Assembly: GCA_963575745.1 (NCBI GenBank)
Contig: CAUYUJ010020536.1
Location: 125,001-155,043 of the forward strand
Origin: Prorocentrum cordatum
Lineage: Eukaryota > Sar > Dinophyceae > Prorocentrales > Prorocentraceae
DNA length: 30,043 bases
Reading direction: 5' to 3'
The translations under genes and the position numbers were made by a program. The notes under the pieces were generated by a model. That model made no database searches, had not been told where the DNA came from, and saw only the letters and a program-made list of their open reading frames with translations. Every line of letters begins with the position of its first letter. Positions within the stretch are counted from its first letter, which is position 1. Of the stretch, positions 1 through 9,560 are shown piece by piece.

Positions 1-905
1 GTGGCCGCGGGCCCGGGGCCCATCCCGCGCCCCCCGGACATCAGGCCCGCTCGCCTGAGAACGGCGGGCGAGCGAGCGATGCGCCAGTGCAGGCTCGTGC
101 GGCGAGGCGCGCGTGCCGACGCCCCGTTTGGGCCATGTGCGCGAGGCCGCAGCCCGCAAAGATCCTGCAGAGCTCTCGCATCGGACGGCAGACATCGGCA
201 TGCATCATGCGCCGCGTGGGTGCCGGAATTGCTGGCAGAGTTGATACCATTAGGGAAGGACAAGGCAAGGCAAGGCAACGTTGGGGGAGGGGAAAATTGC
301 TAGCAAAAGTGAAATAGCTACATAAAACTGACCTGAGAGCGGGAAGGGGCAAGGCAAGGCAAGGCGCCGACGCACGTCCACAAGGACGGCTTACGAGAGC
401 ACGGCGGTCGGGCCGCAGCCCGGCGGGTGGGGGAGAGGGGGGGCAGCAGGGAAAGGAGGAGGAGGAGGAGGACCAGTGCAAACCCAAGGCGCATCAATGA
501 TGTTGGAATGCACCTTCCCTCCAAGCTCCGTCTTCATGACAGGGGCTGTTCCGTCGCCATCGCCGTCGCTGCCGCCGTCGCGTCGCCGCCGCCATCACGC
601 CCCCTCCTTCCCCCGAGCCCGTCGCCGCTCCTCCCCTTTCCCTGGGCCCTCGTCCTCAAGCACGCCAGCCAGACCGAAATACACCAGCCGTCCACAGCGA
701 AATTCAGCAACGCTGTCACTGAATCGAAGGGAACCCCTTTCCCTTTGATCCCTTCCACGCGGGAGGTGGGGGGGGGGGTCCCAGAGGGGGGAGGGTCACG
801 GGGGTGGTGATCCCGGGGGAGGGGTCCCAGGTGGGGGAGGGTCCCAGGGCGCGTCGAGGGTCCAGGCCTCCAGGGTCGGCGGCACCTGCCGTAAGGCCTC
901 AGCAA
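1..905. other. GC-rich stretch without a supported gene
   Basis: Several overlapping ORFs exist on both strands but they are rich in Arg, Pro and Ser, have no recognisable domain, and fit open frames expected in GC-rich DNA. Visible structure is limited to short AAGGC tandem runs near 259-281 and 343-366, a purine patch near 425-472, and a G-run tract described separately. I see no promoter, RNA gene or mobile element. Confidence 0.5.
764..862 (+). repeat. G-run tract, quadruplex-prone
   Basis: About ten runs of three or more G lie within 100 bases, with short loops of A, T and CCCA. The motif GGGTCCCAG recurs three times at short spacing, so part of the tract may be a decayed short tandem repeat. 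Quadruplex formation is inferred from the run pattern only. Confidence 0.5.
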
Positions 906-909
906 TGCA

Positions 910-1405
910 GCCCTCAGGACTTCAACGCCACGAGTTAACCTGACTGTTGCGTCTTGGCGATCCTGTACCGTGCCAGAACACCATTCCTGGGACTTCAACA
1001 CCGCGAATCAATGTAACTGTTGGGCCCTGACCATCCTCAATCGTTCCAATACAGCATTATGGTACGTGAACCACGGGAACCAATGAAACGTTTGCAATGT
1101 TTTACAGCGAATGTGCAGGGCGCTACGGCGAGAGCCACGTTTTGAAAAGGAGCCACCCTCAATCCGTGAAGCTCTTGCACTTGCTTAAACGAATGCACGC
1201 GGCGCTAAGGCGAGAACCACTTTTGGAAAATGAGCCGCCCTCAATCCGTGAAAGTCTTGCAATTTGTTTAAACGAATGCGCGCGGCGCTAATGCGAGAGC
1301 CACATTTTGAAAACGACCCGCCCTCTCACTCCTTGAACATCGCGCATTGATGCATGCGGCGCTAAGGCAAGAGCCACATTTTGAAAACCACCCGCCATCC
1401 ATATG
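910..1405 (+). repeat. decayed minisatellite, 72-82 bp units
   Basis: Related blocks recur. The motif GGACTTCAACRCC starts near 918 and 990, with a weaker relative near 1062. The motif GCGGCGCTAAGGCGAGAGCC and its variants start near 1119, 1201, 1282 and 1358, each followed by CACATTTTGAAAA-like sequence and a CCGCCCTCAATCCGTGAA-like stretch. Units differ by substitutions and small indels, so the array is old. The only sizeable ORF across it simply follows the repeat. Confidence 0.65.
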
Positions 1406-1564
1406 TGAAACTGTTACCAAGATTTAAACTTCAGGCTCGCAAATGGTAAGGAAGTCTCTGGCGAAACGACCAGCCCGCCTTTCCGACTGGCCTCGGGGTG
1501 CGACAGGGAAGAGTTATTCGTAAGGAAAAGGAATGGGCGAGGAGGAAAGAGGGGAAAAGAGGAG

Positions 1565-1594
1565 AAGGAGGAGGAGGAGGAGGAGGAGGAGGAA
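1565..1594 (+). repeat. (GGA)n microsatellite
   Basis: A near-perfect run of about nine GGA triplets lies in a longer purine-rich patch that starts near 1530. It yields poly-Arg, poly-Glu or poly-Ser frames that should not be read as genes. Confidence 0.85.
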
Positions 1595-1732
1595 GCCACG
1601 AACCGCCGAGCGATTGATGCGCGTCAGTGGCAGTGCGCCCAGGGGGCACGCTAAACAGAAACCTTTCACATGTTACATCCGTCATCCAATACCTTCACCG
1701 TGTACATCCATTCCCTTTTCTCTCCCTTGCAG

Positions 1733-2262
1733 GGCCACCAGGCCACGACGGAGCACTACCGAGTCTTCGGCAACTGCACCTTTCGCGGCACCAGCACTAT
1801 CTGCACGGCTACCACAGCCACGGCGTCATCAGCAACCCAGCTTGGCATTTCCCACAAGGCGAACACCGAGCAGCAGCACGCGCACTACTACGAGACGCAG
1901 CAACAAGCGAACTTCTTGACCAGGATACGCAGCACCAGCTCTTAGCTGAGCAATACAGTGCACAACAACCACCACCACTTCCGCCCCAAGTTCCCGCAAC
2001 GGCGGCATCAGGGCGGGCAACTGCGAGTGGATCGGGAACTACGCCACCACCGTGGAGATCGACATCGAGACGGCCGAGCCGCCCTCGAAGCAGAGGACCG
2101 ACACCGCGGCCTACTAGACCGGCGATCGAAGCAGGCCTGGAGCGCTGGAGGAACAACAACTGGACGGACAAATGGGCCCAGGACCACCAAGCACCTATTG
2201 GAACCAGACCTACCGCGACAAGGGGAATCCGCCGGCCCCCTTGTGGGGCCACCAGGCTGTAG
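1733..2262 (+). pseudogene. frame-broken coding remnant behind a splice-acceptor-like site
   Basis: A pyrimidine run ending in CCCTTGCAG at 1724-1732 resembles a 3' splice site. Downstream, protein-like composition and G/C-ending codons move between frames. The first frame begins GHQATTEHYRVFGNC at 1733 and stops at 1943-1945. A second contains HQHYLHGYHSHGVISNP near 1790-1845. A third contains GNCEWIGNYATTVEIDIE from 2016 and stops at 2115-2117. Further on, a stretch containing STYWNQTYRDKGNPPAP lies near 2190-2240. This could be a decayed gene, a gene with short exons I cannot place, or a sequence with assembly indels. I do not recognise the family and assign no function. The single frame open from 1627 to 2262 exists but does not track the best coding-like stretches. 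Confidence 0.35.
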
Positions 2263-2324
2263 GCCGGAGGTTCGCAGTTTCCTGTACCAGCTGCAGCTTT
2301 CAGTTTCCACTGCTACAGCTCTGC

Positions 2325-2382
2325 TTCTTGCTGCTTACTGCTCCTTGTTGACTTCTTGCTGCTTACTGTTCCTTGTTGATGG
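2325..2382 (+). repeat. 27 bp direct repeat, two units
   Basis: The sequence CTTCTTGCTGCTTACTG followed by a YTCCTTGTTGA-type end occurs twice in tandem, differing by about one base. It links the coding remnant upstream to the minisatellite downstream. Confidence 0.6.
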
Positions 2383-2464
2383 ACCGCGCGAGGGAGGGAG
2401 GCCCAAAACGGGCATGTTTACCACGGAGAAACCGTATTGCCTGAATTGCTGATGTGGGTTAAAA

Positions 2465-3135
2465 TTAACACCCCTCACGCAGACAGGCGGGGTCAGGGTC
2501 CAAAAACACACGGGATTTGCCACATCTTTGACACTCCGTGGCACCCCTCACGCAGATCGGCGGGGTCAGGGTCCAAAAACAGACGGGATTCGCGACATTT
2601 CTAACATTCGGTGAAACCCCTCACGCAGCTCGGCAGGGTCAGCGTGCAAAAACATATGGATTTGCAATTTTTGTACATTCGTTGGCACCCCTCACGCAGA
2701 TCGGCGGGGTCAGGGTCCAAAAACACATGGGATTTGCAACATGTCTGAAATTCGGTGGCACCCCTCACGCAGATCGGCGGGGTTAGGGTCCAAAAACACA
2801 AGGGATTTGCCACATGTCTGAAACTCGGTGGCACCCCTCACGCAGATCGGCGGGGTCAGGGTCCAAAAACACTATGGATTTGCCACATCTTTGACACTCC
2901 GTGGCACCCCTCACGCAGATCGGCGGGGTCAGGGTGCAAGGGGATTTGCTACATTTCTGAAATTCGGTGGCACCCCTCACGCAGATCGGAGGGTCCAAAA
3001 ACACACGGGATTCGCCACATTTCTGAAATTCGGCGGCACCTCTCACGCAGATCGGCAGGGTCAGGGTCCAAAAACGTATCGGAATGGTCACAGTTCTGAA
3101 AATTCGGTGGCACCCCTCACGCAGATCAGCTGGGT
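2465..3135 (+). repeat. 73 bp minisatellite, about nine units
   Basis: The block CACCCCTCACGCAGATCGG recurs near 2541, 2687, 2760, 2833, 2906, 2972, 3039 and 3112, with more diverged copies near 2468 and 2614. Typical spacing is 73 bp. Each unit continues with CGGGGTCAGGGTCCAAAAAC, an ATTTGCCACAT-like stretch and CTGAAATTCGGTGG. Some units have small deletions (for example near 2940 and 2990). Units are moderately diverged, so homogenisation is weaker than in the 77 bp array. Open frames across it follow the repeat and are not genes. Confidence 0.85.
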
Positions 3136-3396
3136 CACGACGTCTTACCAATCGCCACGTGTGGAAACCCCTCTGGTCATCTACTGGTTTTGCTCATTAC
3201 GAGTCGGCCGCACATGAAGTTCCGATACTGCTTCACGACAGCGCCCAGGCCTCATGACATGGCTCTTGCATAGCGCATTATCTGAGAAAAGAGGACCGGC
3301 GGCAGGGGGCGAAGCCCTTACGGATAACGGCAAAGGCACGGGAAACTCACCCATGTCCTATGTAGCACGAACAAGAACAACAAGGGTAAGGGGAAG
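3136..3396. other. intergenic stretch, nothing recognised
   Basis: No repeat or domain was seen. In the frame of the next ORF, codons are open from just after a TAA near 3321, so that gene may extend upstream of the GTG at 3397 or begin through an upstream exon. Confidence 0.4.
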
Positions 3397-3966
3397 GTGA
3401 AGGCCCCGCCCGATCACGACAAGACGCCCCCACCCAAAAAACAAAAACATCAAAAGCATGACGACCACATCGCAAACATGATCAACAACGTCATGCCGAC
3501 GAGGGAGGTCTACGCCGCACGAAAGCATGACTGGGTGCCACCACCCAACGATTTCAAGCTGAGAGACGACTGGCAGAAGATCAAAAACATCGATGAAAGG
3601 CGATCAGCGACAGCCATTGCAAAAATAAAAAATGCAGGTCTACATACTACAGATGCAGTTGCACAGATCGCCTTCAGCAAACCCATGATCCTCAACACCA
3701 TGCCCCTAGCTCAACAAGCCAAGAAGATAGACAACACAAAGCGGACCATGGAAGACTCCTACGAAGACACCAAGGCCCACCAGAACTGCACAAAGATGTG
3801 CATGACCGAGCTGGCAAGCAAAATTGAAGCGCTCAATATCCTGCACCGTGACATCACCAATGCCAACCACGACAGCTACGGTGACACAGGCGCCTCGGAT
3901 GACGAAGCTAAATTAGCCTGGCGAAGGACCCAACCATATGCAGCTGCGAGTACCGCACGGATATGA
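3397..3966 (+). CDS. charged hypothetical protein, 5' part of a gene split by an array unit
   Basis: The frame is open for 189 codons from a GTG; no ATG fixes the start and the frame is open upstream to about 3322, so the true start is unknown. The product is hydrophilic. It has a basic, Pro-rich N-terminus (residues 1-25), then a mixed charged, helix-prone region with a Trp-containing patch (DDWQKIKNIDERRSATA near residues 60-75), and an acidic end (DSYGDTGASDDEAKLA). No signal peptide, membrane segment or known domain is seen. The left end of the array-bearing mobile unit begins at 3911-3917, so roughly the last 15 codons come from the insertion. A second charged, helix-prone stretch in plus orientation follows the insertion (5484-5732) and may be the other part of the same gene. 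A retroelement ORF1 or a host coiled-coil protein are both possible. Confidence 0.45.
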   Translation: MKAPPDHDKTPPPKKQKHQKHDDHIANMINNVMPTREVYAARKHDWVPPPNDFKLRDDWQKIKNIDERRSATAIAKIKNAGLHTTDAVAQIAFSKPMILNTMPLAQQAKKIDNTKRTMEDSYEDTKAHQNCTKMCMTELASKIEALNILHRDITNANHDSYGDTGASDDEAKLAWRRTQPYAAASTARI

Positions 3967-5480
3967 AACGAAGGAGGGGGCACGCAAACTAGGCCCCTCT
4001 TCTCATAGGCACCGCGCCACTGGGGCCTTCGGTGGAGCTCCCTATGGGGCCACGAAACGTGTGAAGGGTGTGCCGAAATGGGTGGTGGGGAGGCATGCGG
4101 ACCCTGCCACTGTGGCCTTCGGTGGAGCTCCCTATGGGGCCACCAAACGTATGAGGGGTGTGCCGAAATTGGTGGTGGGGAGGCATGCGAACGCAGCCAC
4201 TGGGGCCTTCGGTGGAGCTCCTTATGGGGCCACGAAACGTGTGAGGGGTGTGCCGAAATAGGGTGGTGGGGAGCCACTGGGGCCTTCGGTGGAGCTCCCT
4301 ATGGGGCCACGAAACGTATGAGGGGTGTGCCGACATGGGTGGTGGGGAGGCATGCGAACGCAGCCACTGGGGCCTTCGGTGGAGCTCCCTATGGGGCCAC
4401 GAAACGTGTGAGGGGTGTGCCGAAATGGGGTGGGGAGGCATGCGAACCCTGCCACTGGGGCCGTCGGTGGAGCTCCCTATGGGGCAACGAAAAATGTGAG
4501 GGGTGTGCCGAAATGGGTGGTGCGAACGCAGCCACTGGGGCCTTCGGTGGAGCTCCCTATGGGGCCACGAAATGTGTGAGGGGCGTGCCGAAATGGGTGG
4601 CGGGGAGGCATGCGAACGCAGCCACTGAGGCCTTCGGTGGAGCTCCCTATGGGGCCACGAAACGTGTGAGGGGTGTGCCGAAATGGGTGGTGGGGAGGCA
4701 TGCGAACGCAGCCACTGGGGCCTTCGGTGGAGCTCCCTATGGGGCCACGAAACGTGTGAGGGGTGTGCCGAAATGGGTGTGGGGAGGCATGCGAACGCAG
4801 CCACTGGGGCCTTCGGTGGAGCTCCCTATGGGGCCACGAAACGTGTGAGGGGTGTGCCGAAATGGGTGGTGGGGAGGCATGCGAACGCAGCCACTGGGGC
4901 CTTCGGTGGAGCTCCCTATGGGGCCACGAAACGTGTGAGGGGTGTGCCGAAATGGGTGGTGGGGAGGCATGCGAACGCAGCCACTGGGGCCTTCGGTGGA
5001 GCTCCCTATGGGGCCACGAAACGTGTGAGGGGTGTGCCGAAATGGGTGGTGGGGAGGCATGCGAACCCTGCCACTGGGGCCTTCGGTGGAGCTCCCTATG
5101 GGGCCACGAAACGTGTGAGGGGTGTGCCGAAATGGGTGGTGCGGGGGGCCTTCGGTGGAGGGGCATGTGAGGGGTGTGCCGAAATGGGTGGTGGGGAGGC
5201 ATGCGAACGCAGCCACTGGGGCCTTCGGTGGAGCTCCCTATGGGGCCACGAAACGTGCGAGGGGTGTGCCGAAATGGGTGGTGGGGAGGCATGCGAACGC
5301 AGCCACTGGGGCCTTCGGTGGAGCTGTCTATGGGGCCACGAAACGTGCGAGGGCGTGCCGAAATGGGCGGTGGGGAGGCATGCGAACGCAGGGGGGAGGA
5401 GGGCGAGGAGAAGGAGGAAGGAACGCGGGGACCGTTTCTTCAAAACGAGGACCCAACACCACAGGATGGTTGGGAAAAAG
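3911..5480. mobile_element. tandem-array mobile unit, copy 1 (90 bp period)
   Basis: The unit is defined by comparison with 18363-20422. Left ends (3911-3942 and 18363-18394) match at 29 of 32 positions and include CCTGGCGAA and GACCCAACCATA. Right ends (5423-5480 and 20365-20422) match at 56 of 58 positions with no indels and include TTCAAAACGAGGACCCAACA and GGATGGTTGGGAAAAAG. Between them lie a tandem array and a purine tract rich in GGA. The sequences outside these ends are unrelated in the two copies, which is the expected signature of insertion. Left CCCAACCAT and right ATGGTTGGG are perfect 9 bp inverted complements near the two ends. No transposase or clear target-site duplication was seen. 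This copy separates two plus-strand coding-like stretches. Confidence 0.65.
4010..5396 (+). repeat. 90 bp tandem array, about 15 units
   Basis: The unit starts CCACTGGGGCCTTCGGTGGA, passes through an 8 bp palindrome GGAGCTCC and CTATGGGGCCACGAAACG, then a family-specific half (GTGAGGGGTGTGCCGAAATG and GGTGGTGGGGAGGCATGCGA). Perfect 90 bp spacing is seen at 4801, 4891, 4981 and 5071. Several units have internal deletions, for example near 4260, 4515 and 5140-5165. Because 90 is a multiple of three, long ORFs stay open on both strands and reflect only the repeat. The first 45 or so bases are shared with the 77 bp array at 18418-20285. Confidence 0.92.
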
Positions 5481-5483
5481 ACA

Positions 5484-5732
5484 AAGAGGACTCACCACAA
5501 AGAGGGACAAGACGCTGGCACTTTGCTCAACGCCTTGAGAGGGGACAACGACCGAATGGCCACCGCCATCAAGAAGACCACGATCGACGCTATCGCCGAG
5601 ATCCACGGCCTCAAGAAGCACCTACGCACAGGAAAAAACGCGCAGGAACGAAGTGAGAGACATTACAAAGAAGCAGCAAGAGCCCGACAACACCACGACG
5701 AGCTCATGAGTGATATAACATATCCCGGGTAA
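5484..5732 (+). CDS. charged helix-prone fragment, downstream part of the split gene
   Basis: After the right end of the array unit, one plus frame reads GTLLNALRGDNDRMATAIKK and then a Lys/Arg/Glu-rich stretch ending DELMSDITYPG at a TAA (5730-5732). Codon use and helix-prone composition resemble the ORF upstream of the insertion, so I infer one interrupted gene. The frame continues backwards into the array without a stop, so the true start cannot be read. CCCGGGTAACC at the end would also allow a splice donor. No domain was recognised. Confidence 0.4.
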   Translation, partial: KRTHHKEGQDAGTLLNALRGDNDRMATAIKKTTIDAIAEIHGLKKHLRTGKNAQERSERHYKEAARARQHHDELMSDITYPG

Positions 5733-6490
5733 CCACGGAGAAGATGGCAGCACAACGCAAATTGAGGGGGCACTGGAGAAGCGGGAGGAGGGAGCGGGAA
5801 GACGGAGCGGACAAGGGAGTTATCGTGCTACCACCCAGCGCGAGGGAAGGCGACATGCCATATGCGAGACCTCGGGGAGTTGGCTTCGCCGAGACACCTG
5901 GCACGAGATTCCTCCAGAGCCCCTCAGTTGACAATTTGAAATGCGGCGGAACCCTGCACGCCAGAGGACAAGACATCTGGGAAGGTTTGCCTCTGCCCCC
6001 CTTGCAGGAATCGAAGTTTCCGCTCGATGGGGAGCGAGCATGCTGGTCGAATCCCTACGCTGACGGCCGCCAAGCGCCAAAAATCGTCAAACGATGCGGG
6101 TGCCTATGCTCTCACGCGTTCCCCACTCGGTGCCTTTGGCTCACTGAGGCTCCTCGCGGTATTCAGTTGACGAGCGGGCAGTATGAGTGAGCACGTCCGC
6201 CCTCGCATTCCATTCTCTGAAGCAGCGTTCGATCAAGTCACGTCCAGGGGCACAGGGACGCGTGTGGAACATAAAGGACAAACCATCGAGGCGATTAATA
6301 ACCCTGTCAACTCTACGTTGGAAATCCTTATTGATCACCTGCCAGCACCCCTGGCACCACAGAACAACCAAGAGACGATGACCATGTATACTTATCGGGA
6401 CTCCGAAGGATTCAAGATCCCACTCAACATTTCACCTCTCCCAGTGTCTAGGATCGTCGCAGGGGCGTTTTTTTTCTGAAACTTTCTTTT
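5733..6490 (+). other. two weak ORFs, no recognised gene
   Basis: Frames 5744-6190 (148 codons) and 6183-6479 (98 codons) are open on the plus strand. The second has a more ordinary amino-acid mix (for example EAINNPVNSTLEILIDHLPA) and ends in a T-run. Neither shows a domain, signal peptide or membrane segment. They may be exons or chance frames. Confidence 0.25.
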
Positions 6491-6499
6491 CACTGGGGT

Positions 6500-7460
6500 C
6501 GGGGCTTCAGTTGACGCTGGGGGCAATTTGCGCGGCTCGCAACATAGCAACGCCATTCAGCGCGCGCGGGGGCGCACGCGGGCACTCAGAAGCGCGCAGC
6601 TACTGGGAGAGACGCCCGCAAGCGGCCATGCGAGACCACGGGCGCTCACAGGCACGCGGAAGCACTGGCAAGCACTCCCGCGTGTTTACATCCTCCCAAA
6701 CATGTTGGCGAGACCTTCCACGCGTGCCCACGAGCACCCGCAACTGATCGCGAAGCGCCCGCGGGCGGTCGCAGTCGCGGGCACGCGCCCAAAGGCGGCC
6801 ACACAAGCGCAGAAACGCCGGCCGAAACCTTCCCCGCATGCACTGCTCCGCAGGCACTCGGAGGCCTCCGCCCAGCGCCCCGACCAGGGGGCCGCGTAGT
6901 GAGTCGGGCGAATGTTTCTCAGCCTTGCCGGTCGCCCTCGGCATCTCTGCGCGCGCTGGCAACGGGCGTTTTTTTTTTTTTACAGACAGCTTCCGGAGGC
7001 CCATTGACCCCAACGCATATTGAACTTTTGATGAGGGGGCCTGAGCGCGCTCCAACATTTACAAGAAGGTTAGGTCGCAGAGGGGGGCCATGGCCACAGA
7101 CGGCCAAAAATATATGCTTGGGCCTGTGAGTTAACGTATATTATGCATGGGCAAGTAAAGCAATACATGGCGCATACGCTGGTATAGAGAAATATACATG
7201 CATGGGCGGGCGTACACAACGATATGCACGGACCAGCGTAGCACGACAACTGTGCACAGGTGTATCCAGACTGTGGCGACATTATCATAGCCGCCCATGT
7301 ACGCAGAGGGCCTCACTCAGGCATTGCCTTTTGGATGAGCACTGCCTCGCGGGATTATCGTGTGGCTTCGGTAGGCTCTCACGGGTCTCATGGGGTTCGC
7401 TCGTCGGGCTCTCACGTGCATCGCGGGGTTCGCTCGTCGGGCTCGTCGGGCTCTCACGGC
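6500..7460 (+). repeat. dispersed repeat, arm A of an inverted pair
   Basis: Sequence from about 6838 to 7350 matches the reverse complement of about 9050-9545 with many substitutions and indels. Landmarks shared in order are GCAGGCACTCGGAGGC, AGTGAGTCGGGCGA, TGTTTCTCAGCC, GTCGCCCTCGGCATC, CTGCGCGCGCTG, ATGCATGGGC, ATGCATGGGCGGG, and GCATTGCCTCGCGGG. Beyond 7350 both arms enter short degenerate repeats of the GGGCTCTCRCGGG type. Similarity before 6838 is weak. The ORFs in the arm are not supported as genes. Confidence 0.6.
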
Positions 7461-8285
7461 CTCGGAGGGCTACAACAAGACCCCCAAAGGGCCCCAAGAG
7501 GGTTCTAGATGGCCCCAAGAAGGGCAAATCAGGACCCCAACAGGGCCATATGAGGGCCCCAAGAGGTCCCCAGAAATGTGCCACGGCCGTGAAACATCCC
7601 CGGGGCCCTCTCGGCGCCCTCTTGGCCCCCCCATGGGAGCCTCCTTGGGCCCCTCAAAGACGGCGGCAGAGGCCTCAGGAAGATTCAGGAGAGGGCTCCA
7701 AGAGGGCCTCAAGAGGCCCCCAAGAAGGCCCACGGGATTATGTACCTCAAGGGGGTCGGTTGGTAGATATTCCCGGGCACATCTTGGGGACATCTGCGGT
7801 GCTCTTGGGGGCCATCTGGGGGCCCCAGGGAGCCTTGTGGGGCCCCTTTTCCCGGCCCTCCGAGGCCGTCTTCCCTCCTGCCTCCCCCTCCTCCTACTGT
7901 ATCCTGCTTCCTCCTGCAACCCCCATCCTCTGCATCCCCCTCCTGCCTCCTCCTCCCCCCCTCCTCTTCCTCCTCCTCCTCCTCCTCCTCGCCCTCCTTC
8001 ATCCTCTCTTGCACCTGCATATTATTATTCCTCCTCCTCCTCCTCCCTCCCCCCCCCTTCCTCCTCCCCCCCCTGCCTCCTCCTGCTCCTCCGGCTCCTC
8101 AGGGCAACAAGGGCCTCGGAGCATTCAGAGGGCCATTGGGGCCCGCGCTGCACTCCCCACTGCGCCCCCCACTGCACTCCCCACTAGCGCCCCACTAGAG
8201 CCCCACTAACGACTGTCACAGGGTTCGTGGCCATGCCGACTCGGCTTAAAGTCGAGTGCCACAGTCGAGTGCGAATTCCCGCTTA
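7460..8285 (+). repeat. GGCCCC-rich degenerate repeats and pyrimidine tract
   Basis: The first part (about 7470-7860) is built from diverged short units such as GGCCCCAAGAGG. It passes into a pyrimidine-rich tract (about 7860-8100) dominated by CCTCCT runs. The plus-strand frame open from 7202 to 8209 reads through these low-complexity sequences, giving poly-Pro and poly-Leu, and is not supported as a gene. Confidence 0.7.
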
Positions 8286-8480
8286 AGATTTCTCGTGGGC
8301 TCGTTGGTGGGCTCGCTAGTGGGCCCCTTAGTGGGCTCGTTAGTGGGCTCGTTAGTGGGTCGTCAGTGGGCCCCTTAGTGGGCTCGTAAGTGGGTCCCTT
8401 AGTGGGCTCGTTAGTGGGTTCCTTAGTGGGCTCGTTAGCGGGCTCGTTAATGGGTCCCTTAGAGGGGGCGTTCGGGGGTC
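8285..8480 (+). repeat. GTGGGCTCGTTA short tandem repeat
   Basis: Units of 12-16 bp, GTGGGCTCGTTA with variants GTGGGCCCCTTA and GTGGGTCCCTTA, recur about a dozen times. The minus strand therefore reads as Pro-Thr-Ser-Glu repeats (NEPTKEPT-like), which is not evidence for a gene. Confidence 0.85.
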
Positions 8481-8729
8481 CGCTCCTGGGCCGTTCGTGG
8501 GCAGTCTCCTGGAATAGCTTCGTTGTTGCCTGGTGGGCTTCTTGATGCGAGCCCTGAGTGACTTCGCCCAAGAGAGTCCGAAAGGTTTCAAGACCCACCG
8601 ATGAGAGCCCAACGGAAACTTCGAGAGCCCGACGGAACCCGACGGAGCCGGAAGGAGCCATACAGAGCCCGACGGAACACGACAGAGCTCAAAAGGGAAA
8701 GGATAAGGCGACAGGATGAGCCCGACGAA

Positions 8730-9560
8730 GCCTGACAGACCCCGACTAGAGTAGGGAGGAGGACAAGGAAAGGAGGAGGGAGGATGACAAGGGGAGATGA
8801 GGAGCCCGACGGAACCCAATCGAGCCCGCAAGAGCCCCACGAGAGCCTCGCGAGAACCCCTGGGGGAGCCCGGCGAGAGCCCCACGTGAGCCCCGCGAGA
8901 CCCCGAGCGAACCCCGAGGAACGCCCGGCGAAATCTTTGCGGGGAACCCCATGAGAGCCCCGCAGGAAACCCGCGAGAGCCCGACAAGCGAGCCCCACGA
9001 GACCCGCGGGAGCCCAACAAAGCCCCACGAAAAGCCCGCGAGGCAATGCCGGTCCCAAAGACAGTGCCCGAGAGAGGCAGGCCGCGTATTTTGACGGTCG
9101 AGTCATCGTTGCCACATTTTGGATGCACTTGTGCATCGCTCTCGTTCTTCACTGGACCATGCACGTGTATTTCGTTACCCGCCCATGCATGCATATTTCC
9201 ATATGCTGGCCGATGCTCAATGTCGTGTTCTAAACCAGTTAATGCTCACATGGTCGCACATTGGCCCATGCATATATTGCGCGCGTCTGCGGCGAAGGTC
9301 CCCTTTGCAGCTTAACTGTTATACATGTTGAAGCACCCGCAAGTTCCTTAATCGGCAATGCAATTTGGGCCGATGGGTCGATGGGCCGTCGGCAGTCGTC
9401 TGCAGAAAGCACCCCCTGTCAGCGCGCGCAGGGATGCCGAGGGCGACTGACATGGCTGAGAAACACTCGCCCGACTCACTATGTGAGCCTCCCGGGCGCG
9501 ACACTGGGAGGAAGCCTCCGAGTGCCTGCAGGGCGGTGCATGGCAATTTGTGAGCGTTTG
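8730..9560 (-). repeat. dispersed repeat, arm B of an inverted pair
   Basis: On the minus strand this arm carries the same landmarks, in the same order, as arm A. The part from 8800 to 9050 consists of degenerate GAGCCCCACGAGA-type units on the plus strand. The arms are clearly diverged, so they may be two copies of a dispersed repeat in opposite orientation and not a recent palindrome. Confidence 0.6.

Noticed and set aside
2465-3135. Homology between the 73 bp minisatellite and the 90 bp array in opposite orientation
   Set aside because: Only a stretch around CACCCCTCAC and ATTCGG matches; too short to exclude chance.
3989-5443. Long ORFs on both strands at the 90 bp array
   Set aside because: A stop-free unit with a length divisible by three keeps frames open; no domain or codon signal beyond the repeat.
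7202-8209. 335-codon plus ORF
   Set aside because: It crosses degenerate GGCCCC repeats and a pyrimidine tract, giving Pro/Leu/Ser runs; other frames are equally open.
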